Shown one piece after another: positions 35,658 to 45,173 of a DNA stretch of 64,000 nt; position 1 is the stretch's first letter; every line of letters begins with the position of its first letter. The notes under the pieces are model-generated. The model was not told the DNA's origin. It made no database searches and saw only the letters and a program-made list of their open reading frames with translations. Source of the DNA: Paraphaeosphaeria minitans (Eukaryota; Ascomycota; Dothideomycetes; Pleosporales; Didymosphaeriaceae); the NCBI GenBank assembly GCA_015832175.1, contig WJXW01000005.1:434001-498000 (forward strand), read 5' to 3'. A program made the position numbers and the translations under genes.

Positions 35658-35895
35658 TGTCTATATAGTTTATTGTACAAATAGTACTAAGTAAAATAGG
35701 GGCCTGCCTACCTATAGGGACCCGCACAAGGACCCACTACTTAGGTTAACACTAAGAGGCAGAGACTTCATAAAGCCCTTAGTGCCCCTTTATACGATAG
35801 ACAAGACGTAATTAATTAAACCTACTTCTTACCCTTTGCACAATAGTATACTATTAACCCTCAAATACTTAATTGCAGATTAAGCCAAACTAATA
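35658..35895 (+). repeat. 3' LTR of short retrotransposon copy 2
   Basis: 238 bp, paired with the LTR at 32881. Differences are mainly C/T and G/A. Confidence 0.8.
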
Positions 35896-36218
35896 ATATA
35901 CGTATATAGTAATTGTGCTTAGTAAGTGCCTATAGTAGTATTTAGCTTCTTACTACCTAGCTCTTTACGCGCAGATATATAGAAATATAAGTACTTTCTC
36001 CTTAACTTTAATTTATTAGCTATCCTTAACATATTATCTATAGTAAGTAATAAGAGCTATAAAGGTGCTCTACTAGAATTACATCTCCTTATATAGGTAT
36101 AGGTTATTAATAAGGCACCTAGCTAGCTAAGCTAGACCTAGATATATATCCTCTACGCATTTATTTACGCCTATAGGTAGAGTTACGATCCTCTCTACAG
36201 CGTTAATTAACACTAAAG

Positions 36219-36648
36219 TGTTAAATCCAAGAGGGTAGCTAGTCCTAAAGGGTTAAGGTTAGTTCTTAGGCAGGAGTACTTATAGGAGGTAGAAGGTCTT
36301 ATTAATACAATAGTATCTTACAAAGTGTAATAAGTTAACAATTTAGTCTACTAGAATCTAAATAATAGATTAATAAATAGATTAAATATAAGTATAGAGA
36401 GTCTATCCTTGCGTTCCTATATACTAAGTAAAGTCCGCTCTATAGGGAGCGCTCTATAGAGAGCGCTCTATGTAGAGTAGTTATATATATTATACTCTAC
36501 ACAGAGCAATTAAGCGCTCTATAGAGAGTAGTTACGTAACTTCTTTATTTAAGGCGTAGCCAGCATTAAGTCCCCACTTAATCCTTACTACGCGCCCACT
36601 AGGTATAAAACTAGCTTCTCGCCATTATATAGATTTTAGATCCTAACA
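36219..36648 (-). repeat. Left LTR of the gypsy element (3' LTR in element orientation)
   Basis: 430 bp with TG...CA ends. It contains an array of self-complementary GAGCGCTC/CTATAG blocks around 36434-36530 that could fold into hairpins. Confidence 0.88.
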
Positions 36649-37250
36649 TTATCCCCTCTCTTTTACAGATTCGTCCTAAATTACATATCTAGACCTTAGC
36701 TATTGTTACGTAAGCTGTTCTGCTAACCCTACTTACTATAAGTACGTTTGTTAGCATTATACCTAGCGACTCTACTATTTAAAAACATTAATTATATTAC
36801 AAGATCTAAGAAGCTAACATTATCGCAGAGAGCCCTTATATTAATTGCAGTTTTAAAGGTTCTATTTACTACATTATACTAGATTTAGGTTTAAAGTGTT
36901 CCAAATATATTCGCTTAGGTTGTCCGTGTGTAAACATAAGCTAGTTATTGCTAGATAAGACTTATAAGGAGTATAAGAAAAAGGTTAAAGAGGATAAAAA
37001 GGCGTTATCTCTCCTAATAGTGCGGTTGTTATAAAATAAGAAAATACTAGCTTAGGCTAAAAAGCGTACTTGTAAGAAGACGTTATATCTAGCTGCAGAA
37101 ATAACTACAGATAGTAAGAATATAAATGCGGATACTATTAATTATCCTACTACTACAGCAACTATTAGTTACTCTATAGCGATGTAGTTAACGCTTAACA
37201 TAGTAGACACTATAGCGTTAGTACTATAATCCTCCTAGGTATATTCGTGT
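36649..37250 (+). pseudogene. Antisense reading frame inside the gypsy element
   Basis: Between the polypurine tract and the chromodomain, the plus strand (opposite to pol) reads a protein-like stretch. It runs from KCSKYIRLGCPCV, a Cys-rich motif, into DKTYKEYKKKVKEDKKALS and a Lys-rich helix, with only a few TAG/TAA interruptions. It resembles the Cys-cluster plus coiled-coil proteins that are common in repetitive fungal gene families. It may be an accessory or captured ORF, now dead. Family assignment is tentative. Confidence 0.4.
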
Positions 37251-37269
37251 TTCTAATAGAATTCCTTAA

Positions 37270-37440
37270 TCTTTTACTAACAGTTTCCTAGATTGTTTTT
37301 TAGTTCCTAGGTGTTTTCGCTATGTAAGTAACCTTTCCACTTAACAAAGTACGTGTTGTTATACTAATTATATTCTAGAATTCTTTTAACCTTAAATTCA
37401 TTTTCTTCCTTAGTCTAGTAGTAGAAGGTGGTTTCAACTA
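37270..37440 (-). pseudogene. Chromodomain remnant of the gypsy integrase
   Basis: The minus strand reads EENEFKVKRILEYN followed by YFVKWKGY and ENT, matching the chromodomain core (xVExIL ... YLVKWKGY ... NTWEP). Chromodomains at the integrase C terminus target chromoviruses to heterochromatin. Confidence 0.82.
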
Positions 37441-37899
37441 GTGTATTAGGGTCTGCTAGTTCTAGTAGTAATATATAGAATACTAGGTGTATCTTCGCAT
37501 CTAGCAGTAGTTCCAACTTATAGTTCACTAGTGATATTTACTTAGAAATATAAAATAGTCTAACCTTAATATAATCTAGTTTCTTATGTTTTTTCTTCTA
37601 AGTTTAAAGGTTCTTTGTAAGTAGATATGCTTTATCCCCCTTCTTTAGCTAAGGTGCTATTTTTTGTTTTCTATTTTAATATAAAATTAATTACTACTAA
37701 GCTTTCTTAAGATTCTCTTAGAGTTATTAGTGTATTTTCTTTATATTTTCTGCTATATCTATAGCTTCTTTTACTTTAATTATTATAGGAAATTATTAAT
37801 TAAAGAGATGTAGGTGTCTTCTGTAGTTTACATAGAACAGTGTATATCCTAATACTACTAATACTTTGTTATTATAGGCTAACTGTGCTATAGGTAGTA

Positions 37900-38400
37900 A
37901 TAAAACCTAGTTATTCTTCTAACTATTGCAGTAGATGCGTAGGTATGTTTCTATAGTTTAGTTTATACGTTCTGTCTATCTATCTATTTATAGATAGTAA
38001 GCTGTTAATAGCTTTTATTTTATTCTAAGCAGTGCTATAAGCGTTATTTAATAATTTAACGTAAAGAGCTTGTCTCTATTACTAATAATTATTTTCAGAA
38101 TTCTGTGGTGTCTAATTAGTCTGTCTAGGATAAAAAAAGCGAGTTCCTTTACTGTCATTCTTTTAAGACATAGAATGAGCTTAATATACTTAGTTAGTTA
38201 GTAGACTATTACTAGTATACTATTATATTTAATTCCTGTTATTAGATCCTTAGAGTTTAGAATTCCTGTAACAAAATCTATAGCAATGTCTTCCTATAGT
38301 GCTGTTAGTATTCTAATTGCTTACATCTCTCTATATTTAAGATATGTACTATATTTATTTCTCTAGCATTCTGCACATTTATAGATATAAGTTATTACAG
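37900..38400 (-). pseudogene. Gypsy integrase core remnant
   Basis: The minus strand reads KCAEC-RNK (part of the zinc-binding HHCC region), then DFVTGILNSKDLITGIKYNS, VIVYxLTKYIKLIPC-like residues, and a segment up to IISNRDKLF. This follows the retroviral integrase catalytic core, with the second Asp in the SNRD motif. Interrupted by stops. Confidence 0.8.
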
Positions 38401-38779
38401 CTTCCTTAATTCCTTTAAAGGTGTAATTCCTTTAGATAAGTTCTATTGTTTTTATAATGCCTAGGTGTCCGTACATAGGGTTATTGTGGTATTATTAGAT
38501 AATCTTAGTCTATAGATATTCTGGAACTTCTTAGTTAATTACTAAAAGTTAATTTAGTTCTACTATTAGCTCTAGAGATTTATCTTTAGCTTTACGAAGG
38601 ATTGCAGAGAAGGTTTTTACTTTTTCTCCTACTAGATTACTTTGTTAGCTAAGAGCGTCTACTCTGCTATTTTCTTTTCTAGCTACATAGATAATTTTAA
38701 ACTTATACTGCCTTGTAGTTTATAACTATCTTTGTTATTGTGGCGTAAGTTCTTTTATTATTGTGAACCTTAGAAGGTT

Positions 38780-39900
38780 TTTATAATCTATATAGATTTC
38801 TAGCGTTAAGTAACTAAGCGTATAAATCCTCTAGTGCTTTAAGGCTTTAATAATAGCGTAGAGTTCTTTATTATGTACGTTGTATTGTGTTTTAGCGTTA
38901 TTAAATTTACATAAGTAATAGGTAATTAGGTGCTATTTACTATTACATTCTTATTTAGCGTAGGCGCCTAGCGCAAGATCGCTAGCGTCTGTTTTAAAGC
39001 GCAGTAGTTTATTACTTCTAAAATAAATAAGGATAGGTTCTATAATACATACTATCTTAAGGAGTTAGAATAACATTCTGCACTTATCTATCTATTTAAA
39101 GGGTACGTCCTTTTTTGTAAGATTTATTAAAGGTATTATAACCTTTACATAATCTTAGATAAATTGTTAATTAAATCCACAGAATTTTAAGAATTTTTGG
39201 ATATTCTTAGCTATCTTTAGTATTGGCCAGTTCTTAATGCATTTAACTTTACTTAGTGCTATCTCAATTCCTTCTATAGTAATAATGTGTCCTAGGAATT
39301 TAAGTTATTTAACGTTAAACTTACATTTCTTAAGTTTAATATAAAGGCGTGCTTTGTCTAGTACTTCTAGTACTGTCTATATATACTTAGTGTGGTCTAA
39401 TTCGTTTTTAGAAAAGACAAGAATATTGTCTATATACGCAATAACAAATATATCTAGATATTCATAAAGTACGTTGTTAATAAGTGCCATAAAAGCTGCT
39501 AGTGTATTTGTAAGTCTAAATAGCATAACCTTATACTTAAATAGTTTGTAGCGTGATTAAAACGCTGTTTTCTATTCTTTACCTTTTTTAATTTATATAA
39601 GGTGGTAACCATCTCTTAGATCTATTATTATAAATATCTTAGCTTAAGATAGTTAATCTCGTAACTCTGCAATATTTAGTAGTAGATATTAGTTCTTTAT
39701 TATTATGTTATTAAGTTGTTAGTAGTTAACGTATAGTCTATCTAATCTATCCTTTTTCTTAATAAACATGAAAGGGCTTACTGCTAGTAACTTTAATAAT
39801 TATATATATCCTTTCTTAAGGTTTGTCTTAATAAAATCACGTTCTTTAAGGAGTTCTTTTCCTGTCTTACTATATAGTAGTCTAAAGGGTAGCGTCTTCC
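38780..39900 (-). pseudogene. Gypsy reverse transcriptase and RNase H remnant
   Basis: The minus strand reads AKIFIIIDLRDGYHL (RT motif A with its Asp) near 39650-39600, then FVIAYIDNILVFSKNELDHT near 39450-39390 (the Y-x-D-D box with the second Asp now Asn), and LKFLGHIIT. RNase H follows with YNVHNKELYAIIKALKHW and LEIYIDYKNLLRF around 38900-38790. The Asp-to-Asn change and the interspersed stops fit G-to-A and C-to-T mutation. Confidence 0.88.
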
Positions 39901-41519
39901 CTTCTTCTAGGTCTATTGTAAGATCCTAGGGTTAATATTCTAGTAGGTTTACTTTTCCTTCCTTTTCTATAAATATGTGTGTTTATTTCCTGTACTCTCT
40001 TAGTAAGGTAAGGGGTGTGCTATTGTCCTCCTTCTCGCACTTCTTAACCTAGTAGTTCCTACTAGCGTCTGCTAAGGTGTATTTCTGTTTTTTAACTATC
40101 TATCGCGGTATTATATTATTAATAACTCCCTTATCTACTATTATTTTTGGTTAATGCGTAGGCTTTGCTTATAATACATAATTACAGCGTTTAAACAATA
40201 TTTTCTTCGTACCCTAGTTAATCTATAGGTTGTGTATTATTAACTAAGGTAATCCTAAGACTAACTTATACTTAGATCTTAGTAAGACATCTAAGGTAAG
40301 TTCCTCTCTATATCCTTAGACTGTTATTGTGGTAGTAACCTCCTAGTATATTTAAGGTGTCTTGGGCATTAGGGATCTATTCGCAATATAGATAATATAG
40401 GGTACTTCTTTCTTTAATATTATAAGTCCTGCTTGTTTTGCTGTCTAATAAGATATAAAGTTTCTTCCTACTTCTAAGTTTATAAGAGCTTAAGCCTATA
40501 TTCCTTTAAGCTATACTAGTAGCTTAATTAATACTATACTTACTATGGCATTTAATTTAATAAAGACGTTTTCTTATCTAAGTTTAGGCCTAAAAAAGAC
40601 ATCTATTTATATAGGTTGTAGTTAAGTTCTAGTGCCTAGTATACGTTTCTAAGCATCCGCTTCTATTATTATTCTTAAGTATATAGCTTATGTAGATTAT
40701 CTTCTTCTTCTTCCTACAAGAATATTCTTCTATTTTTTCTCCCACAGTCTTCACTATTCCTGTGTACTAGTTAAATTAGTAGTTCTATTATTACTTCTTA
40801 CGTAGGGCAGTTTACAAAGCTGTCTAAATATTTAGTTATATAGTAGTATTTGCAGTTTTAGTTTAGACATATATACTAGTACAGTTATATATAGTCTCTA
40901 TTAATAAGTATATTGTAGTATTTATTACCCTTTAGCGTAAGGTGAGGAAAGTATTTTACTTATTATTTATCCTAGAGGTGCTCGTCGCAAGCTACAATAG
41001 AGTAGTCTGTCTATATCTATCTATAGCGCAGTTTCCTTCTAAGTTATTTCTTATTCTCCTCTTTCTCTATCTTGTGTTATGCACATGTTGGTTCTTCGCA
41101 ATGTATTCACATATAGAATTAGTATGTAGGATTTTAGTGATCTAGGTAGTACTTTAGTACGTAGTCTAATTCTTTATTTTTGTAGGGTTGTATTCCTTTT
41201 AGTGCCTAGTAGGGTTCTATATAGTCCTAAACATTTAGTTTATACTTAAGTGACATAAGGTTGTCTTCTTCCTGCCTACTTTATAGGTAAGGGGTAGAAG
41301 ATCTTAGTATCTCTTCTACGTCTTCTGCGTTATAGTATACATTAGAGTTGTCTTCTAGATCTTCGTATAATTGTAAGTTAGGTAAATCTAATTACTTACT
41401 TTGTTCTAGTGTAACGCGTTAGTAACTAAATAGCATTATAATAACTTCCTATTCCTTATTAAGTTCTTAGTCCTTAATAGTTAGTACATTTAACTTAGTT
41501 TAATAGACTTTGTTCTTTA

Positions 41520-41580
41520 ATCTACAGTTCCTAGCTATATAGCCTAGTTTACTACATGTAAAGTATTTACAGGTCTTAGT
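41520..41580 (-). pseudogene. Gypsy Gag zinc-knuckle remnant
   Basis: The minus strand reads KYFTCSKLGYIARNC, a CCHC knuckle. The first Cys has become Tyr (TGC to TAC) and the His Tyr (CAT/CAC to TAT), both single RIP-type transitions. Confidence 0.75.
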
Positions 41581-42449
41581 TATTAGTTATTAACTTCTAT
41601 TAGAGACGCGTTTATTAGGCTACTTAGGCCCTATCTTTCCTCCTTTTCCTTTGCCTAAGTAGTTAAACTGGACATCTTCTATTAGTTTATATCTCTAGTA
41701 GTTCCTTAGCTGTTACTTTTAGATAATTTTAATAGAGTTCTTATAAACCACTTTTGCTAGTTATCTAAAGCTTATTACCCTAGGGTTTTAGTAGAGCTCC
41801 TGTTGCAATAAAAACTACTCTCTGTTAATTCTAATAGTTTCTTTATACAGTTCCTTAAGGTTAGTAATTTGTACACTACTACGTAAGAGTTCCTTACATA
41901 GTTTCTATTTAAGTCCTTATTTATATATGTCCTAAAGAGATTTATTGTCCTAGTTAAGTTGCACAGCGTATCTGTAAAACTTAGCTATATACTTAGCTAC
42001 TAATTGTTTTTAAGTTATAGTCTAAATCTTTACTTTTACAATAGAGTCCTTATTAGTAATCTTAAAGAGTTGTTTAAGGCATTTCTTAAAGTTATTATAA
42101 TTCTTAATAATATTAACTATATTAGCATGCTCGTTTGCGTAATTATTATTATTATTATTGTGGTCTATTCCTAGGTACTTTTTAAGGTAGGAATAGATCT
42201 ATAATCCTATATCTCCTCGCATGTATATTACTGCAAAGATAACCTTCTTTTTGTCTTTAAGAGGTTTATCTAAGTTAAAGAAGTAGAGGTCTAACTAGAG
42301 AATCTAGACGTTAGTTTAAGATTGTTTACTAAAGTAGAGATTAGGTTTGTGCGCCTTACTACTATTTTTTATAGGAGTAATTTTAGCGGCACCTAAAACT
42401 ATAGAAGAGGTAGGAGTTTATAAAGTACTTATATTAAGGGTGTTTAAGA

Positions 42450-42879
42450 TGTTAAATCTAAGAGGGTAGCTAGTCCTAAAGGGTTAAAGTTAGTTCTTAG
42501 GCAGGAGTACTTACAGGAGGTAGAAGGTCTTATTAATATAATAGTATTTTACGAAGTGTAATAAGTTAACAATTTAGTCTACTAGAATCTAAACAATAGA
42601 TTAATAAATAGATTAAACACAAGTATAGAGAGTCTATCCTTATGTTCCTATATACTAAGCAAAGTCCGCTCTATAGGGAGCACTCTGTAGAGAGCGCTCT
42701 GTGCAGAGTAGTTACGTATATTATACTCTGCATAGAGTAATTAAGCGCTCTATAGAGAGCAGTTATATAACTCCTTTATTTAAGGCGTAGCCAGTATTAA
42801 GTCCCTGCTCGATCCTTGCTACGCGCCTACTAGGTACAAAACTGGCTTCCCGCTATTATGTGGATTTTAGATCCTAATA
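42450..42879 (-). repeat. Right LTR of the gypsy element (5' LTR in element orientation)
   Basis: 430 bp, equal in length to the left LTR; the terminal CA has become TA. Differences from its partner are dominated by C/T and G/A pairs. Confidence 0.88.
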
Positions 42880-43089
42880 TAAAGTTATCGCTATTAACGC
42901 TTTTATAACGCCTATAAAAGCCTCTCTACTAAGTATTACAGTATTAAAAAGCTCTAAAATTAGGCGAGATAGACCTCCTAATTTTATATTTAGTTTAACT
43001 TATAATCTCGCGCTTAAATAGGTATAAACGTAGATCCTATTAGCACTAGTAGAGTTTAATTTAGCTAGTTAATTGCTCCTAAATTAGAC

Positions 43090-43210
43090 CTCTATTTATA
43101 ACGTTAAGATCACGCTCGAACTAAACACGGCGTGATCTTAATATGAGCCTAACTGGATCTAGTAATCGAGATGAGATCAAGCCTCCAGATCACGTCTACC
43201 GAACAGGCCC
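43090..43210 (-). repeat. Right end of the Harbinger element
   Basis: This ends in ACCGAACAGGCCC, the exact complement of the outer left terminus. Subterminal GATC-containing motifs (GAGATCAAGC, AGATCACG) mirror those at the left end. Like the outer left copy it still has normal C and G content. Confidence 0.8.
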
Positions 43211-43213
43211 TTA
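43211..43213 (+). repeat. Right target-site duplication (TTA)
   Basis: Direct copy of the TTA at 27239-27241. Confidence 0.75.
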
Positions 43214-43365
43214 GTGTAGCGCGAGTCGTTCCTGATGATGTAATCAATGTAGTGTTCTTAAGGCCGAAAGGCCGAAGTGTGGCACACCTACAAAAGCACC
43301 GTTACCTACACCTCGTGTAAATAGAAATCGCAACCTCATCGAACCCAAACCGCAAGTCCACCATC

Positions 43366-44352
43366 ATGCCGAATCTCTTTCAATTCGTCTACGGACAGTT
43401 GTTTACCCAGTTGTCCAAGCCTACCGCCTCCTTCGAAGGCAAAACTGTCATTGTCACAGGGAGCAACGTTGGCCTCGGCAAGGAAGCCGCTCGCCATATC
43501 ACGTGCAACAATGCATCAACAGTAATTCTTGCCGTACGTTCTCTCGAAAAAGGCGAAGAAGCCAAGAAGGACATTGAGGCGAGTACGGGAAAGAAAGGTG
43601 TAGTCAAAGTATGGCAACTGGACATGTCAAGCTACCAATCCGTTCTTGACTTCGTTGCACGGGCAAGCAAAGAGCTACAGCGGCTCGACATTGCGATTCT
43701 CAACGCCGGTATTGCCAAAAATACATGGGAAGTTTTCGAGAACGACGAATCAACGATCACCGTGAATGTGGTATCGACATTCTTACTCGCACTTGCACTG
43801 CTCCCTCAAATGAAGCAAACGGCGAATCAGTACAACGTTCGCCCCACTCTCACAATCGTCGCCTCCGAAGTCCATTTCTGGGCCAAGTTCGCCGAGGGAA
43901 ACGCACCCGACGGCCAAATATTCAACGAACTCAACAAAAAACCCGCAGTGCTGAATGCAGACAATTTGGGCGACCGCTACGAGGTTTCAAAGCTGCTCGA
44001 AGTTTTCGGTATCCGGGCAATGGCAGACCGCAAGTCTGCGCAAGCGGTTCCTGTCACCTTCAACTGCGTCAACCCGGGTCTCTGCCATAGCGAGCTTGCG
44101 CGTGACTCGGGTATTGCATTCACAATCTTGAAATTTTTCTTTGCACGCACCACCGAATTTGGAAGCAGAACATTGGTGCATGCTGCCTCTTCGGGAGCTG
44201 AGAGCCATGGGCATTATCTGAGCGATTGCAGGGTTCAGCTGCCCAGTGAATATGTGCTCAGCAACGAGGGATACGTGGTACAGAACAGGGTGTGGGACGA
44301 GCTGACAGCGAAACTGGAGGCCATCAAGCCTGGCGTGACGGCCAATTTGTAA
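43366..44352 (+). CDS. Short-chain dehydrogenase/reductase (SDR)
   Basis: A single-exon gene of 328 aa. TGSNVGLG (residues 31-38) is the Gly-rich NAD(P)-binding loop. ILNAGI is the NNAG-type motif, a Ser lies in the VASEVHFW strand and YEVSK at 205-209 supplies the catalytic Tyr and Lys. NCVNPGLCHSEL follows at the usual position. An Arg (AVRSLEKGEEA) just after the second strand suggests NADP preference (inference). Such fungal SDRs reduce ketones or oxidise alcohols, often in secondary metabolism. It is not flanked by a recognisable synthase. The ATG is in good context and lies only about 150 bp from the transposon, yet base composition is normal and the frame is intact. Confidence 0.92.
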   Translation: MPNLFQFVYGQLFTQLSKPTASFEGKTVIVTGSNVGLGKEAARHITCNNASTVILAVRSLEKGEEAKKDIEASTGKKGVVKVWQLDMSSYQSVLDFVARASKELQRLDIAILNAGIAKNTWEVFENDESTITVNVVSTFLLALALLPQMKQTANQYNVRPTLTIVASEVHFWAKFAEGNAPDGQIFNELNKKPAVLNADNLGDRYEVSKLLEVFGIRAMADRKSAQAVPVTFNCVNPGLCHSELARDSGIAFTILKFFFARTTEFGSRTLVHAASSGAESHGHYLSDCRVQLPSEYVLSNEGYVVQNRVWDELTAKLEAIKPGVTANL

Positions 44353-45173
44353 TCCTCGAAACCCGGGAAAGAATGATGGGGGGAAAGGGAATGTCTGGCT
44401 GCTGGCCTCATCAGGACTGGGTTTCGTGTGTCCACTTGAGCGTTGACTTTCAGTAGATCACAGATACCATTTTTTTCTGGCTACAATACTATTCGGTGTA
44501 CCATTACTGTCAAAATGCAATGGTGTTGTCATCTAATAGAGCGTTGTACAGCGGTTTGCTACTTCCGCTCTCAAATTCAAGGACTGTAAGACCGCATGTA
44601 ACTCGCCAATAAGTCCAAGTAAACGACGCTTGACCACACAAGATAGCAATGCAAGCGCAATCGGTGAACTACCTGCCTGCATCGCTTCACACTCAAGCCA
44701 AAGTATTGAGACGCAACTCTCAGCACAATCGGTATTGCCAACTCTGAGTGAAAAACGTTATGCTTCGCTCTTCAAGGTGTCGGTGTAAATTGGGGTTGAT
44801 TGCAATGGCGACACTGGGGCCGTCTTTCACACTGGATATCTGTCCAAGATTATTGGATTTGTCTTTGTCTGCGTAAATAGCGACGAGTGCAACTGATCTC
44901 TGTTGTCCACCAAACGCATAAATTACCCTTCCTAGACCCTGAATCACAGTCCAATAATGCGCTGATAAGTGTAGTAAGAGTGCAAACAGGGGCTCCTATG
45001 CTAACCTGCCGCCTGTCACCCGTTCATTCGTAGTGCAAACGGATCGGCTGTCAGAATTCATAGTTAAGCTTCAGTATGACATACCTTCATCTTCTAACTT
45101 TTCGGCATTCTTGGTCCCTAACAGGAGCTTGACATTGCAAAGATCCCTCTGTTCGTGGAGATTACCGGGCAAG
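44353..45173. other. Intergenic spacer
   Basis: This 820-bp stretch has no supported gene. It contains the 3' flank of the dehydrogenase and the promoter of the repeat-peptide precursor gene. Confidence 0.55.

Larger units (their letters stand above)
32881..35895 (+). mobile_element. Short LTR retrotransposon, copy 2 (RIP-degraded)
   Basis: This is homologous to the element at 27.75 kb along its whole interior and has LTRs of about 240 bp. LTR ends are TATC...ACA on the left and TGTC...ATA on the right, each TG or CA end being damaged by a G-to-A or C-to-T change. The flanking pentamers CTATA and ATATA agree at four of five positions, so the target duplication is blurred. The interior is about 2.5 kb, plus-strand Gag-like, with the same zinc-knuckle remnant, and no pol domains were seen. 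Confidence 0.8.
36219..42879 (-). mobile_element. Ty3/gypsy chromovirus-type LTR retrotransposon (RIP-degraded)
   Basis: It has 430-bp LTRs at both ends and a perfect 5-bp target duplication TAAAG (36214-36218 and 42880-42884). A polypyrimidine tract right of the left LTR is the polypurine tract in antisense, so the element is transcribed leftward. Reading the minus strand gives, in order, a Gag zinc knuckle, reverse transcriptase, RNase H, integrase and a C-terminal chromodomain, which is the chromovirus order. All frames are broken by TAG/TAA. Total length is 6,661 bp, inserted in the Harbinger element. Confidence 0.9.
27242..43210 (-). mobile_element. PIF/Harbinger DNA transposon carrying three nested LTR retrotransposons
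   Basis: The ends are inverted repeats: GGGCCTGTTCGGT on the left and ACCGAACAGGCCC on the right, flanked by TTA on both sides. Subtracting the nested elements leaves about 3.1 kb of host transposon in four pieces: 27242-27749, 30912-32880, 35896-36218 and 42880-43210. The 30.9-32.9 kb piece holds a degraded DDE_Tnp_4 transposase on the minus strand. The terminal 100 bp on each side repeat short GTGATCT/CTTGATCTC motifs, possibly transposase-binding sites. The whole block is AT-rich with no open frame longer than about 65 codons from 27.4 to 43.2 kb. The combination of TIR sequence, 3-bp TTA duplication and transposase motifs agrees on the superfamily. Confidence 0.85.

Noticed and set aside
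40942..41145. 67-codon plus-strand ORF within the gypsy element
   Set aside because: It lies antisense to the degraded gag-pol region and is a chance frame in AT-rich sequence.
28000..42000. CRISPR-like or other regularly spaced repeat system in the AT-rich block
   Set aside because: The repeats are explained by LTR pairs and two homologous retrotransposon interiors. There is no regular short repeat-spacer pattern.
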